A program made the position numbers and the translations under genes. The notes below the pieces were generated by a model. It ran no database searches. It saw nothing but the letters and a program-made list of their open reading frames with translations, and was not told where the DNA came from. This document shows, one piece after another, positions 23,153 to 30,298 of a stretch of 46,030 bases of DNA (position 1 is its first letter; every line of letters begins with the position of its first letter). The stretch is from an uncultured Lachnospiraceae bacterium (GTDB lineage: Bacteria; Bacillota; Clostridia; Lachnospirales; Lachnospiraceae), in the NCBI GenBank assembly GCA_902776305.1, contig CACYPS010000022.1, forward strand, positions 1-46,030. The letters are read 5' to 3'.

Positions 23153-24117
23153 TCACTTTGATGTTCCCTGAGATGTATTTACAATGATGATTCCCGCGCT
23201 GACCAACAGCAGCGCAAAGAGACCTGTCAGCGAAAATGCCTCCCGCCCCTCTCCGAGAAACAGAGCCGAGAGCAGCACGCCCATCACGGGGTTAATAAAT
23301 CCGAGAATCGATACCCGGCTCACAGGGTTGTACTTGAGCAGGACTCCCCAAAGTGTGTACGCACCGGCGGAAATGAATCCCATGTAAATCAGATTCAGGA
23401 TGCATCCCGTGCTGTAAAATGTAAGATTGCCTCCCATGACAGCCCCGATTGCAAAAAGTATGGCGCCGCCGATCAGGAACTGATAACCGCTGAGTACTAC
23501 CGGACTCTCGTCTTTCGAAAATATCTTGATCAGGCATCCCGAAGCCGCATAGAAGAAGTCGGCTGCAAACATCGCACCCTCGCCGGCAAGAGTCACCGCA
23601 CCACCGGACATCAGTGCTTTTCCGCCTCCCATAATGAGGAGAATGCCGGCAAAACCGAGACGAGGCAACCGATGAGCTTTTTCAGGGTCATTTTCTCAAA
23701 ATGAAAAATGTAAACGGCGAACAGGATGGCGATAAAGTTACCCGATGCGTTGATGATCGATCCGCGTACACCTGACGTGTGTGCCAGGGCCATGAAGAAG
23801 AAATAATACTGTCCTACCGTTTGGAACATCGACAGAATGGTAACATTCTTCCATGATGTTTTCTTGGGGAGCAGAAATTTTCTTGCTATTATTGAACCGA
23901 ACAGGATCGTCATGCACCCGGCAATCATAAAGCGGGCGCCAGCCAGCATGATGCGGGAAGCAGTGTCGTCCGGACCTATTCGGAAGAGTTCATATGCGAT
24001 TTTTATTGCAGGTGAGGCACTGCCCCACAGAACGCAGCAGAAGATTGCTGTGAGCAGGGTGACCGGGAACCATGACCAAATGACCCGGTTTTGTTGCTGC
24101 ACTTCTTTGTCTGCCAT
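23153..24117 (-). pseudogene. DMT-superfamily (EamA) permease gene split by a frameshift
   Basis: The reading frame from 24117 (AAGGAGG upstream) encodes the first EamA half up to KLIGCLVS, then runs out of frame and stops at 23611. The second half continues in another frame from about 23660 (GFAGILLIMGGGKAL) to 23153. Restoring one base near 23655-23662 (the CGTCTCGG stretch on the minus strand) would join ...GCLVSGFAGILLI... into one protein of about 320 residues with ten membrane segments, normal for the family. So this is either a recent single-base deletion that inactivates a drug/metabolite exporter, or a sequencing error. Programmed frameshifting is unlikely because no slippery heptamer is seen. 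A cre box sits in its leader. Confidence 0.85.
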
Positions 24118-24133
24118 GATAAAAAACCTCCTT

Positions 24134-24154
24134 GCGCTTATGAAAGCGCTTACA
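24134..24154. promoter_or_regulatory. CcpA cre box with overlapping hairpin
   Basis: TGAAAGCGCTTACA (24141-24154) matches the cre consensus TGWAARCGYTWNCA at every position. It lies 24 bases before the permease start, beside the ribosome binding site, where CcpA would block transcription when preferred sugars are present. GCGCTT/AAGCGC (24134-24149) also forms a small hairpin. Confidence 0.7.
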
Positions 24155-24253
24155 TTTTACATAATAGTACCTTTTTCTGCATCCTGCAAGACCTAAGTCT
24201 GTACTTTTTTGAGAGCATTGCTGTGATGGGGACGTTCGCTGAAGGCAAGGTAC

Positions 24254-24345
24254 AATATTCAAGCCTCGCTCGAGAGACTTGGCGCGGGATTCGGGTCAGC
24301 GCTATCTGACATCTTCCAAACCGAATCCCTGCGCATCCTCGCGGA
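24254..24345. repeat. Family D repeat, copy 3
   Basis: ATTCAAGCCTCGCTCGAGAGACTT then GGCGCGGGATTCGGGTCAGC, CTATCTGACATCTTCCAAAC and CGAATCCCTGCGC. It matches 6202-6280 in reverse orientation over nearly the whole length. With the tandem repeat that follows and the cre region it accounts for the 499-base gap. Confidence 0.75.
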
Positions 24346-24353
24346 GCGTATAT

Positions 24354-24540
24354 CTTATCGGAAGTTGCTCAGCAACTCCCGATAAAAGGCCGATTCATCG
24401 GCCGCATTTTGATTATCGGGGTCACGAAGAGGTTCCGATAATTTTTCTTATCGGAAGTTGATCAGTAGCTCCCGATAAAAGGCCGATTCATCGGCCGCAT
24501 TTTGATTATCGGGGTCGCGAAGAGGTTCCGGCAATTTATC
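24354..24540. repeat. Tandem duplication of a 93-bp hairpin unit
   Basis: Two units, 24354-24446 and 24447-24540, differing at only a handful of positions. Each has CTTATCGGAAGTTG, CTCCCGATAA, the palindrome GGCCGATTCATCGGCC, then GATTATCGGGGTC and GAAGAGGTTCC. TTATCGG/CCGATAA and GGCCGAT/ATCGGCC form nested hairpins. Located 77 bases before the lipoprotein gene. Confidence 0.85.
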
Positions 24541-24616
24541 TTTCAGAAGCCCTTCATTTCATATATAATAAAGAATAGTTACTTCAAATCTTCACACGTA
24601 CACAAGGAGCATTATT

Positions 24617-25930
24617 ATGAGAAAACGCATACTATCACTGTTTTGCGCCGGTGCCCTTCTCTTCACCGCATGCGGTCAATCCGCAGCGACAACCCAGACG
24701 ACCGCGGAAAGCGCAGCTGCCGGAGCAACTGAAGTCACAACGGAGTCTGTAGAAAGCACCGCCGACGCTTCAAGCAATACCGGCGACGTTTCAGACAATG
24801 CTGCCGATGCCTCAGACAATACTGCCGATAAAGAAGATGCTATTCCCTACTGGACAGAAAACTCAGAAGTTATGAAATCTATCGTCTCCTATGTATCGGA
24901 AGTTACGGATGAATCCTCCGATTCTTTTGTTCCCGTATCCGACCGCATAGTCGTTTTCGACTTCGATGGAACACTCTACGGCGAACTTTACCCGACCTAC
25001 TTTGACGAATGCCTCATGCTTCACCGTGTCCTGCATGATGACACCTACGAAGCTCCGGCAGAAGTCAAAGAGTACGCCCAGGCTTCCGAGGAAGCTTATC
25101 AGAAGGGCCTTCCGCAGCCTGAAACATCTCTCTCGACCTCAGCGATCACTGCCGAAGCCTTCAAAGGCATGACAGTTGAAGATTACCGCGACTATATCCG
25201 TGATTTCATGAGTGAACCGGCATTCGGTTTCGAAGGCATGACCTACGGCGAAGGCTTCTACCTTCCGATGGTCTCCTTAGTCGAATATCTCGCTGACCAT
25301 GACTTTAAGGTCTTCATCAGCAGCGGTTCCGAGAGAGCCTGCGTACGCGAGCTGACCGAGGGCGTTCTGGACAAATGGGTCCCCTCCGATCAGGTCATCG
25401 GCAGCACCTTCTCACTCGAGGCAACCGGTCAGGGTGATGAGGATGGACGCAAATACTCCCTGAAAGCCGACGACAAAGTCATTATGAAAGGAAGCCTTGT
25501 CACAAAGAATCAGAAGACAAATAAAGTCTTCTCCATCCTCGACGAAATCGGCAAGACCCCGATTCTCGTGTTCGGCAACAGCTCCGGCGATCTGGCTATG
25601 GCGCAGTACACCGTGACGAACGGAGGAAAAGGCTATATGCTCCTCTGCGATGATACAGATCGTGACTACGGAAATCTTGAAACCGCTGAGAAATTCGCTA
25701 AGGAATGTGCAGAAATCGGTCTCGAGACGGTTTCCATGAAAAATGATTTCGCAACCATCTACAAAGAAGATGCTGTGAAGGTACCGGTAACACCGGCAGA
25801 TACATCTTCTGCAGAAGCAGCCGAATCCGAGACGGAGAGTGCCGCGGATTCTGTGGTTGAGTCCGTTGTTGAAAGTGCGGCAGAGTCTGTTGCTGAAGCT
25901 GCAGAAGAGGCGCTTGATCAGGCGGCATAA
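24617..25930 (+). CDS. Secreted HAD-superfamily lipoprotein
   Basis: 437-residue extracytoplasmic phosphatase-like protein. Residues 1-18 are a lipoprotein signal peptide ending in LLFTAC, with lipidated Cys19. Residues 20-75 are a Ser/Thr/Ala/Asp-rich linker. The HAD domain has motif I VVFDFDGTLYGE (Asp115, Asp117), motif II FISSGSERACV (about 233-243), a motif III Lys around VIMKGSLVTKNQKTNKV, and motif IV LVFGNSSGDLAMAQY (about 322-336). The last 50 residues are Glu/Ser/Ala/Val-rich, a probable surface stalk. The core resembles phosphoserine-phosphatase-like HADs; secretion with spacers on both sides is unusual. The start has AAGGAG upstream. A role in scavenging phosphate from organic phosphates is inferred. 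Confidence 0.85.
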   Translation: MRKRILSLFCAGALLFTACGQSAATTQTTAESAAAGATEVTTESVESTADASSNTGDVSDNAADASDNTADKEDAIPYWTENSEVMKSIVSYVSEVTDESSDSFVPVSDRIVVFDFDGTLYGELYPTYFDECLMLHRVLHDDTYEAPAEVKEYAQASEEAYQKGLPQPETSLSTSAITAEAFKGMTVEDYRDYIRDFMSEPAFGFEGMTYGEGFYLPMVSLVEYLADHDFKVFISSGSERACVRELTEGVLDKWVPSDQVIGSTFSLEATGQGDEDGRKYSLKADDKVIMKGSLVTKNQKTNKVFSILDEIGKTPILVFGNSSGDLAMAQYTVTNGGKGYMLLCDDTDRDYGNLETAEKFAKECAEIGLETVSMKNDFATIYKEDAVKVPVTPADTSSAEAAESETESAADSVVESVVESAAESVAEAAEEALDQAA

Positions 25931-26124
25931 AGTAAAACACATTCTTGTGCAGACGTCATAAGGCAGAACATGTTTGCACCGACGGCATTTATAGAAATTT
26001 TTCGACACAAATTAACTACATCATCCGATTTATCTCATGCAACACTTTTACAAAAGTTTCACTACTTGTAAAGAGAGTCTGAAGCAACAAAGATAACAGT
26101 TGAGCTTCTAAGAAAGGATATGTC

Positions 26125-27075
26125 ATGAAAATAGTTTTAATGGAGCCCCTGGGCGTAGCTCCCGAAATCATTGAACGTCTTGCTAACAAGCTGAGAGACG
26201 ATGATCACACATTCACAGCCTACGATTCCTTCACCACCGACACAGATGAACTGATCCGCCGCGCGGACGACGCCGACATCCTCATAATTGCCAACCACCC
26301 GCTTCCCGGTCAGGTCATTCAGGCTGATAAGAACCTGAAATTCATCTCCGTAGCGTTCGTCGGAATAGATCACGTCGACACCGATGCCTGCAAAGAGAAA
26401 AATGTAGGAATCTCCAACACAGGCGGCTACTGTGATGACGCCGTCGCAGAGCTCGCAGTCGGTCTCACACTGGACTGTCTCCGTAACATCACGGAGTGCA
26501 ACGCCGCAGTACAGGCAGGGCTCGGAAAAGGCACACTTGCCGGCAACGAGCTTGCAGGACGCACGGTCGGTATCATCGGAACCGGCGCAATCGGCTGCAG
26601 GACCGCAGAAATCTTCAAAGCTTTCCGCTGCCGCGTAATAGGCTACAACAGAAGTGTCAGACCGCGCGCGAAGGAGCTCGGCATTGAATTGATGCCTTTA
26701 GATGAGGTTATGAAGCAGGCGGATATCATTTCCATCCACACTCCGCTCACGCCAGACACCCGTGGGCTGATCGGTGAAAAAGAGATTGGTCTGATGAAGC
26801 AGGGCGCGATTCTCATCAACACGGCAAGAGGTCCCGTTGTGGATGATCAGGCGCTTGCTGAAGCTCTCAAAGCAGGCAAGATCAAAGCCGGCATTGATGT
26901 CTATGAGAAGGATCCGCCGCTGCCGACGGGCCACCCGCTTCTTGGCGTGTCGAATCTTGTTTGCACGCCGCATGTCGGATTTGACACGAGAGAGTCGATT
27001 GATCGGCGGGCGGAGATGGCATTTGAGAATGTGTATGCGTATTTGGCAGGAAAGCCGATTCGTACTATGCTGTGA
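26125..27075 (+). CDS. D-isomer-specific 2-hydroxyacid dehydrogenase
   Basis: NAD-dependent reductase/dehydrogenase of 2-hydroxyacids, 316 residues. Visible: the Rossmann motif TVGIIGTGAIGCRTAEIFKA (about residues 145-164), catalytic Arg in INTARGPVVDDQALAEAL (about 236), the Glu in GIDVYEKDPPLP (about 265), and the His in CTPHVGFDTRES (about 283), giving the Arg-Glu-His set. The start at 26125 follows AAAGGATATGTC. It is monocistronic, ending in the terminator at 27082-27120. Members act on lactate, glycerate, phosphoglycerate or branched acids; the substrate is not evident. Confidence 0.9.
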   Translation: MKIVLMEPLGVAPEIIERLANKLRDDDHTFTAYDSFTTDTDELIRRADDADILIIANHPLPGQVIQADKNLKFISVAFVGIDHVDTDACKEKNVGISNTGGYCDDAVAELAVGLTLDCLRNITECNAAVQAGLGKGTLAGNELAGRTVGIIGTGAIGCRTAEIFKAFRCRVIGYNRSVRPRAKELGIELMPLDEVMKQADIISIHTPLTPDTRGLIGEKEIGLMKQGAILINTARGPVVDDQALAEALKAGKIKAGIDVYEKDPPLPTGHPLLGVSNLVCTPHVGFDTRESIDRRAEMAFENVYAYLAGKPIRTML

Positions 27076-27221
27076 TTTCTTTGCCGGCTGCTTTCTTTTA
27101 CGGAAGCAGCCGGCTTTTTTGCTCTCGCTTCCGTAATCCTTGTCTTGGTTTCTCTGCCGGTTGCTTTCTTTTACGGAAGTACTCGTCCTTTTTGTGCCTG
27201 CTTCCGTAATTCTCGCATTGG
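27076..27221. repeat. Tandem 73-bp duplication carrying the terminator
   Basis: Units at 27076-27148 and 27149-27221 both read TTTCT(T/C)TGCCGG, TGCTTTCTTTTACGGAAG and CTTCCGTAAT. Only the first unit keeps a perfect terminator hairpin. TTACGGAAG/CTTCCGTAA units recur at 30150-30280. Confidence 0.75.
27082..27120 (+). terminator. Rho-independent terminator after the hydroxyacid dehydrogenase
   Basis: GCCGGCTGCTT (27083-27093) pairs with AAGCAGCCGGC (27104-27114), followed by TTTTTTG. Confidence 0.85.
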
Positions 27222-27262
27222 GATGTGCTTTGAGATGCCGCCCGGCTGACACACTGCCCTCC

Positions 27263-27291
27263 TTGAGTTTGTGGCCTTGTACCGTTATAAT
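27263..27291 (+). promoter_or_regulatory. Promoter of the GPH symporter-DUF89 operon
   Basis: TTGAGT (27263-27268), 17-base spacer, TATAAT (27286-27291). A second TATAAT at 27303-27308 is also possible. The symporter ATG is about 50 bases downstream. Confidence 0.6.
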
Positions 27292-27345
27292 AGAATAGCG
27301 ACTATAATACTGTTACAGGATAATACACTACTAAGGAGATATATC

Positions 27346-28773
27346 ATGGGCGACAAGAGAAGTCTGACCGCTAAAGAAAAAGCATCGTATGGACTCGGCG
27401 CAATAGGAAAGGACATGGTCTATATGCTGTCAGCGAGCTATGTCCTCTACTATTTTCAGGACATCTGCGGCGTCAGCGCAGTAGCTATGGGAATTATTCT
27501 CATGGCAGCCCGCGTGTTTGACGCCTTCAATGACCCGGTCATGGGTGTCGTTGTTGCAAAGACACGCACAAGATGGGGAAAATTCCGCCCATGGCTTCTG
27601 ATCGGCACGATCACCAACGCCATCGTTCTTTGCCTTATGTTCGCGGCTCCGCCTGCACTATCCGGCGGCGGTCTCGTAGCTTATGCGGCGATCACCTATA
27701 TACTCTGGGGAGTGACCTACACAATGATGGACATTCCCTACTGGTCAATGATTCCCGCGTTCACAGAAGGCGGTAGCGAGCGCGAAGGCCTCACTACTCT
27801 TGCCCGTTCCTGCGCCGGCGTCGGCTCAGCCATTATTACGATCATAACGATGATCAGTGTCCATGCGCTTGGAGTAAAATTTGCCGGAGACGGCGCGGGT
27901 GCACAGATGCTTGAGCGCGTTGGCTTCAAATATTTTACGATAATCATTGCCATTTTATTCGTAGTATTTATTGCTCTCACCTGTGCAAATATCCGCGAAA
28001 AATCCACCGTGGACATGCAGACTGCTACAATCGGGCAAATGTTCAGCGCCCTTGTCGGAAACGACCAGACGATGGCGGTCGTTGTGGCAATCGTCCTCAT
28101 CAACAGTGCGATGTACATTACGTCGAACCTTGTGATCTATTTCTTCAAATACGATTTCGGCGGCAGCGGCTGGTACAATTCCTATACGCTGTTCACCACC
28201 TTCGGCGGTGCGGTACAGATTCTGGCAATGATGCTGTTTTACCCTTTGCTCAGAAAATTTGTGACGAGTCTCCGCATTTTCTTCATCTGTCTTGCGATGG
28301 AAATGCTGGGATATGCAGTTCTTCTGCTGCTCTCCTTCACGAATATGTCAAATGTATTTCTCCTCTTCATTCCGGGCTTTCTTATATTTGCGGCCGCAGG
28401 AATGTTGAATGTTCTGACGACCGTTTTCCTTGCAAATACTGTCGATTACGGCCAGCTGAAGACAGGCAGACGTGACGAGAGCGTCGTATTTTCCATGCAG
28501 ACATTTGTCGTCAAGCTGGCGAGCGGCTTTGCAGCTCTGGTTGCCTCGATCGCTCTTTCCGTGTTCGCGCTGAGCAGCGAGGCTACGACGGAAGCGCAGC
28601 AGTCGGTAGACTTTTCTGCCGGTGTTTCCCTCGCTTCCAAGGCCGGGCTTCGTATGACGATGACAATCCTGCCCATAATCGGGCTTGTTGCGGCGTTCTT
28701 TTGGTTCAGGCAGAAATACATATTGACAGACGAAAAGCTTGCGGAGATTGAGGAGAAGCTGCGAGAGGGCTGA
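27346..28773 (+). CDS. GPH-family (glycoside-pentoside-hexuronide) cation symporter
   Basis: Membrane sugar:cation symporter, about 475 residues with twelve predicted helices. Visible family features: EKASYGLGAIGKDMVYML (about 10-27), FDAFNDPVMGVVVAKTRTRW with GKFRPWLLIG (about 60-88), YWSMIPAFTEGGSERE (about 130-145) and the late VFLANTVDYGQLKTGRRDES (about 360-380). The start at 27346 is chosen for AAGGAG seven bases upstream; an in-frame extension to 27271 overlaps the promoter. It is followed after 23 bases by the DUF89 gene, so the two are co-transcribed. Substrate (a glycoside, pentoside or glucuronide) is not evident because no hydrolase adjoins. Confidence 0.92.
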   Translation: MGDKRSLTAKEKASYGLGAIGKDMVYMLSASYVLYYFQDICGVSAVAMGIILMAARVFDAFNDPVMGVVVAKTRTRWGKFRPWLLIGTITNAIVLCLMFAAPPALSGGGLVAYAAITYILWGVTYTMMDIPYWSMIPAFTEGGSEREGLTTLARSCAGVGSAIITIITMISVHALGVKFAGDGAGAQMLERVGFKYFTIIIAILFVVFIALTCANIREKSTVDMQTATIGQMFSALVGNDQTMAVVVAIVLINSAMYITSNLVIYFFKYDFGGSGWYNSYTLFTTFGGAVQILAMMLFYPLLRKFVTSLRIFFICLAMEMLGYAVLLLLSFTNMSNVFLLFIPGFLIFAAAGMLNVLTTVFLANTVDYGQLKTGRRDESVVFSMQTFVVKLASGFAALVASIALSVFALSSEATTEAQQSVDFSAGVSLASKAGLRMTMTILPIIGLVAAFFWFRQKYILTDEKLAEIEEKLREG

Positions 28774-28796
28774 GAAGGATTATGAGGAAATAAGGC

Positions 28797-29639
28797 ATGA
28801 GAATAAATGACAGCTGCGCAGCATGTCTCTATGATAAACAGAAGAACAAGGCAGATGATCCGAAGTATCTTGCCCGGATAAGGGAATTGCTCGACAACCG
28901 CGGTGAGGATGACACCAGCCCATACATGGTATACCTGTTTAACAAGGTCCATGAAGAGTTTTTCGGAGCAGGTGCTGATTACACCCAGGTCAAGAAGACC
29001 TACAATGATCTTGTTCTCGGGATGGAGGAAGACCTACGAGCGGAAATCAAAAACGCCGCGGACCCGATTGCCAAAGCGCTGGTCATGGCCAGAATAGGTA
29101 ACTATATCGACTTCGGAGCAATGAATCATGTCGATACAGATACCTTCCTTGGTCTGTTCCGGGATACTGAGCTGCGGGAGGACGAGAAAAAGGTATATGC
29201 ATCTTTCCTGCAAGCGTGCGCAAGGGCTGAGAGCTTTCTTCTTCTGTGCGACAACTGCGGTGAGATCGTGCTCGACAAGCTCCTCATCGAGCAGCTGTCC
29301 CTGCGATTCCCGCAGCTGAAGTTCTATGCTATGGTCAGAGGAGGAAATATCCTCAATGATGTTACGGAGGCGGATGCTGCTTACGTCGGTCTGGATCAGG
29401 CAGCGGAAATCGTGTCAAACGGTGCTCCTGTCGGCGGGACGATTTACTCCCTGCTGCCGGAAGAAGCCCGATCGGTCCTTGATGGGGCAGATGTGATCCT
29501 GTCGAAAGGGCAGGGAAACTATGAGTCGTTATCAGGACGGGGCTATCATGTCTTCTACGCGCTTCTGTGTAAGTGCGACTTGTTTACAAGCCGGTTTGAC
29601 GTGCCGAGGCTGACGGGGATATTTGTGGAGGAGAAGTGA
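28797..29639 (+). CDS. DUF89 / ARMT1-like metal-dependent damage-control phosphatase
   Basis: 280-residue protein of the DUF89 metal-dependent phosphatase family, which removes phosphate from unwanted or damaged sugar- and cofactor-phosphates. Visible: N-terminal SCAACLYDKQ (Cys7, Cys10), the metal-binding LLLCDNCGEIVLDKLLIE (about 141-158), and DVILSKGQGNYESLSG (about 237-252). It is co-transcribed with a sugar symporter, which suggests it protects the cell from a phosphorylated by-product of the imported sugar. It ends 15 bases before the convergent methionine-sulfoxide reductase gene with no room for a separate terminator. Family firm; substrate inferred. Confidence 0.88.
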   Translation: MRINDSCAACLYDKQKNKADDPKYLARIRELLDNRGEDDTSPYMVYLFNKVHEEFFGAGADYTQVKKTYNDLVLGMEEDLRAEIKNAADPIAKALVMARIGNYIDFGAMNHVDTDTFLGLFRDTELREDEKKVYASFLQACARAESFLLLCDNCGEIVLDKLLIEQLSLRFPQLKFYAMVRGGNILNDVTEADAAYVGLDQAAEIVSNGAPVGGTIYSLLPEEARSVLDGADVILSKGQGNYESLSGRGYHVFYALLCKCDLFTSRFDVPRLTGIFVEEK

Positions 29640-29654
29640 GCGCTTCAGAAACAC

Positions 29655-30110
29655 TCAGTGAAAGACTTTCTTCTCCAACATGATAACAAGTTCTTGAAGT
29701 CCTTCTAAGTCTTCCTTCGTGAATCGCCCAAGTGACGGGCTGTCGATATCAAGGACTCCAACGACAGCTCCGTTCTGATGTATCGGAATGACGATTTCCG
29801 AGCGGGATGCGCTGTCACAGGCGATGTGCCCCTTGAATGCATGAACATCGGGCACAAGCTGCGCCCTGTCTGTGGCAGCAGCTGTGCCGCAGACGCCTTT
29901 TCCATATTGAATTTCAACACATGCCGGGTTGCCCTGGAAGGGACCGAGGACCAGCATGCTGCCTTCTGTGAGATAGAATCCTGCCCAGTTGATGTCCTCT
30001 AAGGAGGTGTAAAGCAGGGCGGAGATGTTTGCGAGGTTCGCGGTGAGGTGCGGTACACCTTGAACGAGCGCCTCGGCTTGTTGTATAAGAAGCTTGTAAT
30101 CTGTATTCAT
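29655..30110 (-). CDS. Free methionine-(R)-sulfoxide reductase (GAF domain, fRMsr)
   Basis: 151-residue single GAF-domain enzyme that reduces free Met-R-sulfoxide with thioredoxin. The three family Cys are visible in ACVEIQYGKGVCGTAAAT (about 80-97) and HIACDSASRSEIVIPI (about 112-127), and ENINWAGFYL-like DINWAGFYL is near residue 38. Length is typical. Start at 30110 has AGGAATATATAGG upstream on the transcript. Stand-alone gene for repair of oxidative damage, convergent with DUF89. Confidence 0.92.
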   Translation of the reverse strand: MNTDYKLLIQQAEALVQGVPHLTANLANISALLYTSLEDINWAGFYLTEGSMLVLGPFQGNPACVEIQYGKGVCGTAAATDRAQLVPDVHAFKGHIACDSASRSEIVIPIHQNGAVVGVLDIDSPSLGRFTKEDLEGLQELVIMLEKKVFH

Positions 30111-30149
30111 CCTATATATTCCTTTCTATATAGTGTAGGGTTCTTGTCT

Positions 30150-30280
30150 TAATTTACCGAAGCAGCGGCAAAAACCCCCGTTACTCCGTAAATCCGGAGC
30201 TCGCGGCATTGATTTTCCTTGCGAGTTACGGAAGTAGCCGGCAAAACCTCCATTACTTCCGTAATTTCTATCCCGACGGC
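30150..30280. repeat. TTACGGAAG/CTTCCGTAA repeat units
   Basis: Two units of about 45 bases: TTACCGAAGCAGCGGCAAAA with CCCGTTACTCCGTAAAT, and TTACGGAAGTAGCCGGCAAA with TCCATTACTTCCGTAATT. Each is itself a foldback. The same words occur in the tandem repeat at 27076-27221. Lies between the divergently placed ends of the fRMsr leader and the ABC exporter 3' end. Confidence 0.65.
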
Positions 30281-30298
30281 ATTCCTGCCAATCCAAAA

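Noticed and set aside
23600-23670. Programmed ribosomal frameshift in the DMT permease gene
   Set aside because: No slippery heptamer and no adjacent stimulatory structure; a simple deletion or read error explains it better.
24354-24540. CRISPR-like direct repeats
   Set aside because: Only two units of 93 bases without spacers and with internal palindromes; a tandem duplication, with no cas genes.
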